Source: an uncultured Prevotella sp.
GTDB taxonomy: Bacteria > Bacteroidota > Bacteroidia > Bacteroidales > Bacteroidaceae
Assembly: GCA_905235835.1 (NCBI GenBank)
Contig: CAJONQ010000026.1
Coordinates: 1 to 35,755 of the forward strand
Reading direction: 5' to 3'
Length of the DNA: 35,755 nucleotides
Below the pieces are notes generated by a model, which had not been told where the DNA came from, searched no databases, and worked only from the letters and a program-made list of their open reading frames with translations. The translations under genes were made by a program, and so were the position numbers. This document shows, in pieces, positions 1 through 6,968 of this stretch (its first letter is position 1; the number at the start of each line of letters is the position of its first letter).

Positions 1-791
1 GCCTCGTCGAGGATCACGTCACGATAGATATTGGTGACAGGCACCTCAGCGGTAGGGATGAGATAGAAGTCATCCACCTCACAGTGGTACATCTGTCCCT
101 CTTTGTCGGGCAACTGACCAGTGCCATAGCCAGAGGCGGCATTCACTACCGTAGGTGGCATGATCTCCGTATAACCACTCTTACGAGCCTCGTCGAGGAA
201 GAAGTTAATGAGGGCGCGTTGCAACTGGGCACCTTTTCCGATATACACAGGGAATCCGGCACCAGTAATCTTCACACCCAGGTCGAAGTCGATGAGGTTG
301 TATTTCTTAGCAAGTTCCCAGTGAGGCAGTTTTGCCGTAGGAATCTCAGGGTTAGCCGTCCAGTTGCCAACGGTATCCGTACCGTCGCACTCCTTCTGGT
401 TGCTCTTTACCACATGGTTGTCCTCAGCGGTAGCACCCTCTGGTACCTCGTCATAAGGGATGTTAGGAATCTGGCAGAGCAGACGGGTCATCTCCTCCTG
501 TGCCTCGTTCATGGTATCCTCCAACTGCTTGTTGGCTTCCTTCATCTTAGACACCGTCTCCTTGATGGCATTCGCCTCGTCTTTCTTTCCTTCTTTCATC
601 AGACCGCCAATCTGTGCGGCGAGTTTCTTCGCCTCGCTCAGGTTAGCGTCCAGTTTCTGCTGAGCCTCACGACGACGCTTGTCAACGGCAAGCACCTCGT
701 CAATAGCTTCTTTGGCTCCTTTAAAGTGTTTCTTTTCCAGTCCGCGAATGACGCGGTCAGTCTCCTCAGTGATGAGTTTTAATGTAAGCAT
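1..791 (-). CDS. serS: Seryl-tRNA synthetase, 5' part (gene runs off the window)
   Basis: This enzyme charges tRNA-Ser with serine in the cytoplasm. The minus-strand frame starts at the ATG complementary to 789-791 (MLTLKLITEETDRV) and stays open to base 1. It gives about 263 residues of a family that is usually near 425. Residues 1 to about 110 are rich in Glu, Lys, Ala and Gln with heptad-like spacing, as in the N-terminal coiled-coil arm that holds the long variable arm of tRNA-Ser. The class II catalytic core then begins, with the motif 1 region around ARKSGYTEIMPPTVVN and the stretch GYGTGQLPDKEGQMY. Motifs 2 and 3 lie outside the window. It has its own promoter just downstream of prmA, so it can be transcribed independently. 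The only incompleteness seen is the window edge. Confidence 0.95.
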   Translation of the reverse strand, partial: MLTLKLITEETDRVIRGLEKKHFKGAKEAIDEVLAVDKRRREAQQKLDANLSEAKKLAAQIGGLMKEGKKDEANAIKETVSKMKEANKQLEDTMNEAQEEMTRLLCQIPNIPYDEVPEGATAEDNHVVKSNQKECDGTDTVGNWTANPEIPTAKLPHWELAKKYNLIDFDLGVKITGAGFPVYIGKGAQLQRALINFFLDEARKSGYTEIMPPTVVNAASGYGTGQLPDKEGQMYHCEVDDFYLIPTAEVPVTNIYRDVILDE

Positions 792-831
792 AATTATGTC
801 TTAATTTAATGTTTATTCGAATAATACGGTG

Positions 832-864
832 CAAAGGTACAAAATAATTATGAACTGCGGAAAA
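832..864 (-). promoter_or_regulatory. Bacteroidetes-type promoter of serS
   Basis: On the minus strand there is a perfect -7 box TACCTTTG (832-839) with a TTTT at 861-864 that could act as the -33 box, 21 bp away. The box lies 40 bases before the serS start codon. The -7 match is exact and the -33 match is weak. Confidence 0.6.
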
Positions 865-878
865 GTTTTAATAATTAA

Positions 879-1733
879 TTATGTACGCATGACAATAGAA
901 GCCCAATGGTTGTCCTCTCGCTGGCTCACCAGTGTGAGTCCCAGTTCTTGTCCTTTTGCCTCCAATAAGGGGATGTCCTCCGTGTAGAATCCGCTCATGA
1001 CAAGGGTGGCATTCTTTGCCATTACCTGTCGGAAACGTTCCATATCCTGCAACAGGATATTGCGGTTGATGTTCGCCACGACATAGTCGAAACGCTCATG
1101 GATGGAGTCGAGTAGGGAGGCGTCTCCGCAGAGGATGTTCATGTGATGATCTACTTGGTTAATAACGGCATTATGGCGGGTGTTGTCAGAACTCCATTCG
1201 TCTATGTCATAAGCGGTTACGCTTTCTGCTCCAAGTTTTAGTGCGACAATTCCCAAGATGCCAGTTCCACATCCTGCATCGAGTAATTTCTTCCCTTTGA
1301 GAGGTTCCTTTGACAAGGTCGCACAGATCATTCTGGTCGTCTCATGCGTACCCGTTCCGAAGGCGAGGTGAGCGTCGATTTCAACAGGCAACAGACACTG
1401 TTGATTCTCTGGCAGATGTCGTCCGTCATGAATCACCATCTTGCCGTCATCGATAATGATGGGCTCAAAACCCTCCTGTTCCCATTGCTCGTTCCAATCT
1501 TTATCCTCGGCCTCAGCCACATTATATAATATATGTGTACCATCCATGGGGAAATACTGAATGGTCTGGTCGAGAGCCTCTTGGTCGAAGAGCGTCTGCT
1601 GCACATATCCCTTCAGTCCCTCCTCTGTTTCCTCAAAGGTCTCGAAACCTACCTCACCAGCCATTGCCGCTAAGATGTCACGGGCATCCTGTGTGACTGG
1701 CTGAATCTTGAAAATAACCTCGTAATACTTCAT
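879..1733 (-). CDS. prmA: Ribosomal protein L11 methyltransferase
   Basis: PrmA uses S-adenosylmethionine to trimethylate ribosomal protein L11. The product has 284 residues, close to the usual 290. The first 100 or so residues form the substrate-recognition part. The motif LAFGTGTHETTRM lies near residue 125, followed by the SAM-binding glycine loop LLDAGCGTGILGIVALKLG and the acidic strand end YDID. The stretch VVANINRNILL matches the N-(I/L)-N catalytic-loop region typical of PrmA. It is read towards serS, about 90 bp away. It diverges from the gene at 1852 across a 118-bp region that holds a perfect inverted repeat. Start at the ATG complementary to 1731-1733; no upstream alternative looks better. 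Confidence 0.95.
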   Translation of the reverse strand: MKYYEVIFKIQPVTQDARDILAAMAGEVGFETFEETEEGLKGYVQQTLFDQEALDQTIQYFPMDGTHILYNVAEAEDKDWNEQWEQEGFEPIIIDDGKMVIHDGRHLPENQQCLLPVEIDAHLAFGTGTHETTRMICATLSKEPLKGKKLLDAGCGTGILGIVALKLGAESVTAYDIDEWSSDNTRHNAVINQVDHHMNILCGDASLLDSIHERFDYVVANINRNILLQDMERFRQVMAKNATLVMSGFYTEDIPLLEAKGQELGLTLVSQREDNHWASIVMRT

Positions 1734-1753
1734 CGTATGTTAAAAATTTAGTG

Positions 1754-1761
1754 CAAAATTA
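1754..1761 (-). promoter_or_regulatory. Candidate -7 box for prmA
   Basis: The minus strand reads TAATTTTG, matching TAnnTTTG, about 20 bases before the prmA start. No convincing -33 box is visible at the usual distance. Confidence 0.4.
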
Positions 1762-1763
1762 CA

Positions 1764-1810
1764 AAAATTAGGGAAAAACCTACCTTAGTTTAGGGTTTTT
1801 CCCTAATTTT
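1764..1810. repeat. Perfect 17-bp inverted repeat between divergent genes
   Basis: Bases 1764-1780 are the exact reverse complement of 1794-1810, separated by a 13-nt spacer (1781-1793). The arms carry the core TTAGGGAAAAACC. The right arm runs into a candidate plus-strand -7 box (TAATTTTG, 1804-1811), and the left arm abuts the prmA -7 candidate. It could be an operator shared by the two divergent promoters, or a hairpin acting as a terminator. Confidence 0.6.
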
Positions 1811-1826
1811 GCAGTGGAATTCGTTG

Positions 1827-1834
1827 TATTTTTG
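1827..1834 (+). promoter_or_regulatory. Candidate -7 box for the Tyr/Gly-rich protein gene
   Basis: TATTTTTG at 1827-1834 matches TAnnTTTG and is followed by GCAA, as in other promoters of this window. A second candidate, TAATTTTG, sits at 1804-1811 inside the inverted repeat. Neither has a clear -33 partner. Confidence 0.4.
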
Positions 1835-1851
1835 CAACGTGAAACTATAAA

Positions 1852-2700
1852 ATGATGGAAATGAATATGAAAAAGTTAGTTCTACTCTCAGTCCTCTTTG
1901 GAGCCATGCCAATCATTATGATGGCACAGGACGACGACCTCTACTTCGTACCTACGAAGAAGAACGTGGCTAAGGAAGCCGAGAAGTATGGGATGCCTAC
2001 TGATACTTATTATGCGGGCAGTACACGTAGCGCTGACGAATACAACCGCCGTGCGTGGAGCCGTGTCGCCCCGATAGACTCAGCGGGCAATGATATCATC
2101 GACTTCTCAGCGGAGCGTGGGGTATATCCCGACTCAGCTTATTATGATGCTCAAGACTATAGGTATACCCGTCGTATGAGTCGTTTCGACGACTACAATC
2201 CCAGTGTAGCTTATTGGGAGGGCTATCGTGACGGTCGCTGGTCTTCTCCATGGTACTACAGTGGCTATTACACATGGTATGATCCTTGGTATGATCCTTG
2301 GTATGACCCCTGGTATTATGGTGGCTACTACGGCTATTATGGTTATTGGGGATGGCGTTCACCTTATTACTATTCCACATGGTATTCTCCTTGGCGCTAT
2401 CGCTATGGCTATTATGGATGGTACGGACCCCGTTACATTCGTTATACCCATGCCGGGGCAAGTTGGAGCCGTGCAGGTTACTCTCACCACAAATACAGTG
2501 GTAACTATCGTTATAGCACTGGTACTACTCATAATTATGGTACTCGTACCTATAGTAACCATAGTCTTGGAGGTTATCGCTCTTCCACTCCATCCATGTA
2601 CAGTGGTGGTTCCTTTGGCGGAGGCAGTGGTGGCGGCTCCTTCGGTGGCGGCGGTGGTCGCTCAGTAGGTGGCGGACACTCTTACGGAGGACGCAGATAG
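1852..2700 (+). CDS. Secreted Tyr/Trp/Gly-rich protein of unknown function
   Basis: I do not recognise a named family. The first ATG (1852) gives MMEMNMKKLVLL; the ATG at 1867 gives a cleaner signal peptide (MKKLVLLSVLFGAM...MMAQ), and both are possible. Cleavage is predicted after MMA, before QDDD. Residues about 25-110 are acidic and charged. From about residue 120 to 200 the chain is dominated by Tyr, Trp, Gly, Pro and Asp, including three WYDP units encoded by 12-bp tandem repeats. The last 35 residues are Gly/Ser-rich and end in SYGGRR. This composition suggests an exported, probably surface or periplasmic, low-complexity protein. It precedes a FadL-like porin gene by 31 bp and is likely co-transcribed with it. 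Confidence 0.75.
   Translation: MMEMNMKKLVLLSVLFGAMPIIMMAQDDDLYFVPTKKNVAKEAEKYGMPTDTYYAGSTRSADEYNRRAWSRVAPIDSAGNDIIDFSAERGVYPDSAYYDAQDYRYTRRMSRFDDYNPSVAYWEGYRDGRWSSPWYYSGYYTWYDPWYDPWYDPWYYGGYYGYYGYWGWRSPYYYSTWYSPWRYRYGYYGWYGPRYIRYTHAGASWSRAGYSHHKYSGNYRYSTGTTHNYGTRTYSNHSLGGYRSSTPSMYSGGSFGGGSGGGSFGGGGGRSVGGGHSYGGRR
2275..2310 (+). repeat. Three tandem 12-bp units (TGGTATGATCCT)
   Basis: Units at 2275-2286, 2287-2298 and 2299-2310; the last differs at two bases (GACCCC). They encode WYDP three times in frame inside the secreted protein, so changes in copy number would lengthen or shorten the protein without a frameshift. Confidence 0.85.
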
Positions 2701-2731
2701 TATAAAGTTTAGAGTTTAAAGTTTAAAGATT

Positions 2732-4303
2732 ATGAAGAAGATATATTTATTCGCTGCAATGGCAATGGCTGCCATGCAGATGCAGGCGCAGAGTGCCACA
2801 CAGGATACTTACATAGGTGCTTCCCTTGCCACAGAGGATTTGAATGGTACGGCACGTTATGTGGGTATGGGTGGAGCCATGGATGCCTTAGGTGCTGAGA
2901 TATCCACCATGGGTTCCAACCCTGCCGGTATCGGTTTGTTCCGCAAGGGACAGGTCTCGGCAACGCTGGGTGTGAATGTCCAAGAGGAAGGTAAGTCTTT
3001 CCAGGATGGTAGCAAGACCCATGTGTCTTTCGACCAGATTGGTGTGGTGTTCAGCAGTCGCACAGGTAAGACGAGTTATCTGAACTTTGGTTTCAACTAC
3101 CATAAGAATCGTAACTTCAACCATGTGCTGTATGCGGCTAATGCGTTGAAGGGATCGGCGCAGAACCGTATGACAGTGCTCAAGGATATGAATGGGCTAT
3201 TCCTGAATAATGGACTTGCCTACTCACAACTCGACGACCTTTATCTGGGAAATATGGTGCTTGACGAGAATGATGTCCTTCACGACTATGCCGGTTATTC
3301 CTATGATTTCAATCGTGCCAACACGGGTTATATCGGAGAGTTTGACTTCAATATCAGTGGTAATATCAAGAATCGCCTCTATCTGGGTCTGACAGTTGGT
3401 GTTCACTCTGTACGTTATAAGAATTACAGTGAGTATTACGAGATACTCAGCAGTCAGGAAATCACGGATGTGCTCATTTCCGATAACCACAAGATTACTG
3501 GTTATGGCTATAACGTGAAGGCTGGTTTGATCTTCCGTCCTGTCGAGGAGTCTCCCTTCCGTATCGGTGTCTCTGTTGCCACTCCTACATTCTATCGCTT
3601 GACGACCGAGAACTATACCACTATTGGTACCAATGTCGATCGTGAGTCTGCGAAAGAGGACTTCCGCTTCAATACTCCTTGGAAGTTCGGGTTGAGTCTC
3701 GGACATACCGTTGGCGATTATCTCGCACTGGGTGCTGTGTATGAGTATGCTGACTATGGAGCTTGTGATATGCGGACTGTTGACGGTCGTTATTACGACT
3801 GGTATTATGACACCTATAGTGAGAGCAGTTCCAGCGATAACGTGATGAAGCGTCATACGGAGAATACTTTGAAGGGTGTTTCTACCTTGAAGCTCGGTGC
3901 TGAGTTCAAGGCAGACAAGAACCTCGCTATCCGTCTCGGCTACAACTACGTATCACCGATGTATCAGGAGAATGGTGTTCGCGACCAGACATTGTACTCA
4001 CCTGGTGTCTACTACGCTTCCACCACCCATTACATCAATTGGAAGGATACACACCGCATCACCGCTGGTGTAGGATTCTCGTTCGACAAATTCCGTCTCG
4101 ACCTCGCTTACCAGTACAGCATGCGTAAGGGTGACTTCTATCCCTTCATGAAGGACTACTCCGCATCGTATGAATACGATGTGTTAGACGATAATGGAAG
4201 TGTTATTGGTACTGGGATTGAAACCCTCACCAACCATTGTGATGCCGTCAGTGTCAAGGATAACCGTCATCAGATACAGTGCTCTCTGACCTATACTTTC
4301 TGA
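2732..4303 (+). CDS. OmpP1/FadL-family outer-membrane transport protein
   Basis: This is predicted to be an outer-membrane beta-barrel of the FadL/TodX type, a family that moves hydrophobic molecules across the outer membrane; Bacteroidetes members are often labelled hemin receptor. It has 523 residues. The signal peptide is MKKIYLFAAMAMAAMQMQAQ, cut before SATQ. The mature N-terminus has the family signature GTARYVGMGGAMDALG followed by SNPAGIGLFR, the part that forms the plug. Many alternating hydrophobic/aromatic strands follow, and the last residues, SLTYTF, end in an aromatic residue as barrel proteins do. The substrate cannot be inferred. The gene ends in a strong terminator, closing the transcript that begins at 1852. 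Confidence 0.85.
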   Translation: MKKIYLFAAMAMAAMQMQAQSATQDTYIGASLATEDLNGTARYVGMGGAMDALGAEISTMGSNPAGIGLFRKGQVSATLGVNVQEEGKSFQDGSKTHVSFDQIGVVFSSRTGKTSYLNFGFNYHKNRNFNHVLYAANALKGSAQNRMTVLKDMNGLFLNNGLAYSQLDDLYLGNMVLDENDVLHDYAGYSYDFNRANTGYIGEFDFNISGNIKNRLYLGLTVGVHSVRYKNYSEYYEILSSQEITDVLISDNHKITGYGYNVKAGLIFRPVEESPFRIGVSVATPTFYRLTTENYTTIGTNVDRESAKEDFRFNTPWKFGLSLGHTVGDYLALGAVYEYADYGACDMRTVDGRYYDWYYDTYSESSSSDNVMKRHTENTLKGVSTLKLGAEFKADKNLAIRLGYNYVSPMYQENGVRDQTLYSPGVYYASTTHYINWKDTHRITAGVGFSFDKFRLDLAYQYSMRKGDFYPFMKDYSASYEYDVLDDNGSVIGTGIETLTNHCDAVSVKDNRHQIQCSLTYTF

Positions 4304-4314
4304 TAGGATTAAAA

Positions 4315-4368
4315 ATACATAAAGAGCGTCCTGCTGAGTACCATCTTAGTAGGACGCTTTTTATGTAT
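4315..4368 (+). terminator. Strong intrinsic terminator after the FadL-like gene
   Basis: The core stem pairs 4325-4338 with 4345-4358 (AGCGTCCTGCTGAG against CTTAGTAGGACGCT, two G-U pairs) around a 6-nt loop, followed by five T. The flanks 4315-4323 and 4360-4368 are also complementary, so the element may work on both strands. Confidence 0.9.
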
Positions 4369-4401
4369 AGTATATCATTTACGCAAAAAATGTGTGATAA
4401 T

Positions 4402-4437
4402 ACGACAGGCTGAGCAATGATTCTGTCTGTCGTTTTT
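4402..4437 (+). terminator. Possible second hairpin terminator
   Basis: ACGACAG at 4402-4408 pairs with CTGTCGT at 4427-4433, extendable by two pairs, followed by five T. No gene ends just before it, so it may be a backup for the terminator at 4315-4368 or a relic. Confidence 0.4.
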
Positions 4438-4538
4438 CCTACACGTAATTTTAAAACCCATGCCACCGTTGCCGCCTTGCCAAAGATAGAAGGCATCCCG
4501 ATCATAGATCGGAGTCAAAAGGATACTTTATTCCATGC

Positions 4539-4594
4539 CATGGAACAAGTTGTTCCACCCCATGGAACAAAGTGTTCCACCCTATGGAACAACC
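4539..4594. repeat. 22-bp palindromic tandem repeat
   Basis: Two full 22-bp units (4539-4560, 4561-4582) and a partial third (4583-4594), each beginning (C/T)ATGGAACAA. Each full unit contains a palindrome, TGGAACAAGTTGTTCCA in the first and TGGAACAAAGTGTTCCA in the second. The flank at 4531-4545 adds TTCCATGCCATGGAA, itself a palindrome. Confidence 0.8.
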
Positions 4595-4666
4595 AGGAAG
4601 GTGCCGGCTTCAAGGGTCGAAGGTATTCCCGAACTACGTTCGCCTACCCGTAGCCTTCCGAGAAAA

Positions 4667-4709
4667 CTCAAATAAAATTTGGCATTTTGCTCACTTAATC
4701 GTACCTTTG
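4667..4709 (+). promoter_or_regulatory. Upstream copy of a duplicated promoter
   Basis: TTTG (4678-4681), 20 bp, then TACCTTTG (4702-4709): a perfect Bacteroidetes promoter. The 43-nt block is the same as 4743-4784 apart from one extra A. The -7 box is also the left arm of an 11-bp stem with one G-U pair (4702-4712 with 4716-4726), which the downstream copy lacks. Confidence 0.7.
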
Positions 4710-4742
4710 ACCTTTGGTCGAAGGTACTCACGTTTGAAAATG

Positions 4743-4784
4743 CTCAAATAAATTTGGCATTTTGCTCACTTAATCGTACCTTTG
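4743..4784 (+). promoter_or_regulatory. Promoter of the acyltransferase-epimerase operon
   Basis: TTTG (4753-4756), 20-bp spacer, TACCTTTG (4777-4784). Only eight bases separate the -7 box from the ATG at 4793, so the mRNA leader would be a few nucleotides at most. This position supports the start at 4793 over the in-frame codon at 4679. Confidence 0.8.
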
Positions 4785-4792
4785 CAAGTGGT

Positions 4793-5872
4793 ATGGAAGA
4801 ACATAAGAGACTGGTGTCACTGGATGTGCTTCGCGGTATGACGGTGGCAGGAATGATTTTAGTGAATAATGGTAGTGGCGACTCCTTCGAGATGCTGCAA
4901 CACTCGGCATGGAACGGACTGACCCCCTGCGATCTGGTGTTCCCGTTCTTTCTGTTTATCATGGGAATCTCTTGTTATCTGTCGATGTCGAAGACGCAGT
5001 TTGTTCCAACAGCCCCTATTATATATAAAGTGGTGAAGCGTAGCGTGCTGCTCTTCGTGATTGGTCTGTTGATCAACTGGTTGGGCATGGCAGTATGGGG
5101 TGACCCGTTAGACTTCGCACATCTGCGTTACTTCGCCGTATTACAGCGCATCGCGCTCTGTTATTTCTTTGTCTCGATGTTCACCCTCTTTGTGAACCAT
5201 CGTTATATCATCCCCACCATCATCGTGTTGTTAGGGGGCTACAGCATCCTGTTGATCATGGGGAATGGCTATGCCGAGGATGCCAGTGTGAACATCTTGG
5301 GGCGTACCGACCTGCTGTTGTTTGGTGACGACCACCTGTATCATCATACACCCATCGACCCGGAGGGACTGCTGGGTACCATCTCTGGAGTGGCACATGT
5401 GCTCATCGGTTTCTATTGTGGAAAACTGATTAAGACAGCACCCACTATCGAGCAGAAGATGATAGGACTGTTTGCTGTTGGTATCGTGTGCGTATTGGCT
5501 GGTTATCTGTTGAGTTACGGACTCCCACTGAACAAGTGCGTATGGAGTCCGTCGTATGTACTTGTCACCTGCGGACTTGCCAGTTCCCTGCAGGCACTCG
5601 CCATGCTGGTCGTCGACTACACGTCGTGCCATCCGCTCTATTACAGAGGTTTTCAGGTGTTCGGCATGAATGCCCTGATACTCTATGTGGGCAGTGAGGT
5701 ACTTGCCATCCTTTTTGGACGCTGGGGTGTCTCGTCGTTCATCTACGATGCCCTTCACCTGGTCATTCCTTCGTTGAAATGGTGCTCATTGGCATATGCC
5801 CTGACGTTCGTTGCCATCAATTTCGTCATAGGCTATGTGCTGTATCGTAAACGTATATTCATAAAACTATAG
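4793..5872 (+). CDS. HGSNAT/NagX-like membrane acyltransferase (DUF5009/DUF1624 type)
   Basis: This 359-residue integral membrane protein resembles heparan-alpha-glucosaminide N-acetyltransferase and bacterial NagX, which move acetyl groups onto amino sugars across a membrane. The N-terminus reads KRLVSLDVLRGMTVAGMIL, followed by HSAWNGLTPCDLVFPFFLF, the family signature. His37 lies where the acetyl-carrying histidine of human HGSNAT sits in a similar xHxxWNG motif. About ten hydrophobic segments follow. The frame is open upstream to 4679, but the -7 box lies at 4777-4784 and the upstream extension is encoded by the duplicated promoter, so 4793 is the start. The next gene begins two bases after the stop, so both are probably co-transcribed. 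Sugar amide acetylation is inferred from the family. Confidence 0.85.
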   Translation: MEEHKRLVSLDVLRGMTVAGMILVNNGSGDSFEMLQHSAWNGLTPCDLVFPFFLFIMGISCYLSMSKTQFVPTAPIIYKVVKRSVLLFVIGLLINWLGMAVWGDPLDFAHLRYFAVLQRIALCYFFVSMFTLFVNHRYIIPTIIVLLGGYSILLIMGNGYAEDASVNILGRTDLLLFGDDHLYHHTPIDPEGLLGTISGVAHVLIGFYCGKLIKTAPTIEQKMIGLFAVGIVCVLAGYLLSYGLPLNKCVWSPSYVLVTCGLASSLQALAMLVVDYTSCHPLYYRGFQVFGMNALILYVGSEVLAILFGRWGVSSFIYDALHLVIPSLKWCSLAYALTFVAINFVIGYVLYRKRIFIKL

Positions 5873-5874
5873 AT

Positions 5875-6933
5875 ATGCAGAAGATTTGTATATTCACAGG
5901 GGCTCGTCCTAACTTCGTGAAGGTGGCTCCCATCATCCGTTCCATCGAGAAGACGGAAGGTATTATGTATCAACTGGTGTATGCGGGAAAGGCAGATGAC
6001 CCCACACTGGAGGACTCGTTGTTTGACGACCTGCAGATACCACGCCCGGATATCTTTCTGGGTGTTGACTGTGAGAACCTGAACGAACTGACGGGTAGGG
6101 TGATGTCGGAGTTTGAGCAGTATCTGGAGCAGCACGAGACAGATACCGTCATCGTGGTGGACGACCTTGCCTCTACGATGGCTGCCGCTATCGTGACGAA
6201 GAAGAGGGGACTGCGCCTTGCCCACTTGGTGGCAGGAACCCGTTCCTTTGATATCAAGATGCCGAAGGAGATCAACCGCCTGGTGATTGACGGTCTGAGT
6301 GACCTGCTGTTTACGGCAGGTGTCAGCTCCAATAGTATCGCGACACGAGAGGGTGCTGAGATGCACAAGATATATATGGTGGGTAATATCCTGATGGACT
6401 CGTTGCGCTATAACCATGACCGTTGGCAACGACCAGCCTGTCTGGAGGGAATAGAGGATGGGAAGTACCTTGTGCTCACCATCAACCGTAAGGCACTGCT
6501 TGCCGATCAGGAGAATCTGCAGAAGATGCTCGATACTATCAGTGAGGAGACGGGTGACATCCCCGTTATCGCCCCCTTACGCCCTTCCGTCACCGCTCAC
6601 CTCTCAACTCTCACCTCTCAACTCTCACCTCTCAACTCCCTCCCATATCTGGAGTTCGGTTACCTGACCTCCCATGCGATGGGTATCATCACTGACTCTG
6701 GTAACGTCGCTGAGGAGGCGACATTCCATCATGTTCCCTGTATCACCCTCAACAGTTACACAGAGCATATCGAGACGGTCAAGCAGGGGACCAACGAACT
6801 GGTAGGTGAGGATGCCGGAAAACTGCGTGACGCCTTGCGTCGCATGGTGGCAGGAGAGTGGAAGACAGGTAGTCTGCCCGACCGCTGGGACGGTCGTTCG
6901 GCAGAGCGTATCGTACAGATATTATTAGCCTGA
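5875..6933 (+). CDS. Divergent UDP-GlcNAc 2-epimerase homologue
   Basis: The 352-residue product has the fold pattern of non-hydrolysing UDP-N-acetylglucosamine 2-epimerases (WecB/MnaA), which make UDP-ManNAc. Recognisable blocks are GARPNFVKVAPII (9-21), KEINRLVIDGLSDLLF (131-146), MVGNILMDSL (168-177) and DSGNVAEEA (274-282). Several key positions differ. The usual HVEAGLRS is HLVAGTRS (Glu to Val119), HGDT is VDDL with the Asp kept as Asp97, PEE is PKE with Glu132 kept, and the THRREN histidine is Asn204. Residues 242-255 are encoded by a three-copy 14-bp repeat. It follows the acyltransferase by two bases. Activity as a normal epimerase is doubtful; a nucleotide-sugar binding or altered role is possible. 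Confidence 0.75.
   Translation: MQKICIFTGARPNFVKVAPIIRSIEKTEGIMYQLVYAGKADDPTLEDSLFDDLQIPRPDIFLGVDCENLNELTGRVMSEFEQYLEQHETDTVIVVDDLASTMAAAIVTKKRGLRLAHLVAGTRSFDIKMPKEINRLVIDGLSDLLFTAGVSSNSIATREGAEMHKIYMVGNILMDSLRYNHDRWQRPACLEGIEDGKYLVLTINRKALLADQENLQKMLDTISEETGDIPVIAPLRPSVTAHLSTLTSQLSPLNSLPYLEFGYLTSHAMGIITDSGNVAEEATFHHVPCITLNSYTEHIETVKQGTNELVGEDAGKLRDALRRMVAGEWKTGSLPDRWDGRSAERIVQILLA
6598..6639 (+). repeat. Three in-frame copies of a 14-bp repeat (CACCTCTCAACTCT)
   Basis: Units at 6598-6611, 6612-6625 and 6626-6639 (last base C). Total length 42 bp keeps the frame; the three units are read in three different phases, giving HLSTL TSQLS PLNS inside the epimerase homologue. Confidence 0.9.
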
Positions 6934-6968
6934 TGCTATCCTCATTTGTAGGTATTTGGGTGTGAACT

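Larger units (their letters stand above)
4369..4792. other. Repeat-rich non-coding region
   Basis: No credible gene is seen between the terminator and the acyltransferase. The stretch holds a second hairpin with a T run (4402-4437), a short palindrome (CCGATC at 4498-4503 with GATCGG at 4507-4512), the 22-bp palindromic repeat (4539-4594), an imperfect palindrome around 4617-4659 with core CGAACTACGTTCG, and two near-identical promoter copies (4667-4709 and 4743-4784). Confidence 0.7.

Noticed and set aside
84..782. A 232-residue plus-strand frame at the window start
   Set aside because: Antisense of serS, whose minus-strand translation has clear synthetase sequence.
2228..2668. A hydrophobic 146-residue frame within the Tyr/Gly-rich gene
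   Set aside because: Produced by frame-shifted reading of the repeated Tyr/Gly codons; no independent start signal.
3224..3856. A 210-residue minus-strand frame opposite the FadL-like gene
   Set aside because: Ile/Thr-rich antisense frame of a well-supported barrel gene; no start context or motif.
4417..4653. A 78-residue plus-strand frame in the gap before the acyltransferase
   Set aside because: It runs through the 22-bp palindromic repeat and hairpins, has no promoter, and its protein sequence is repeat-derived.
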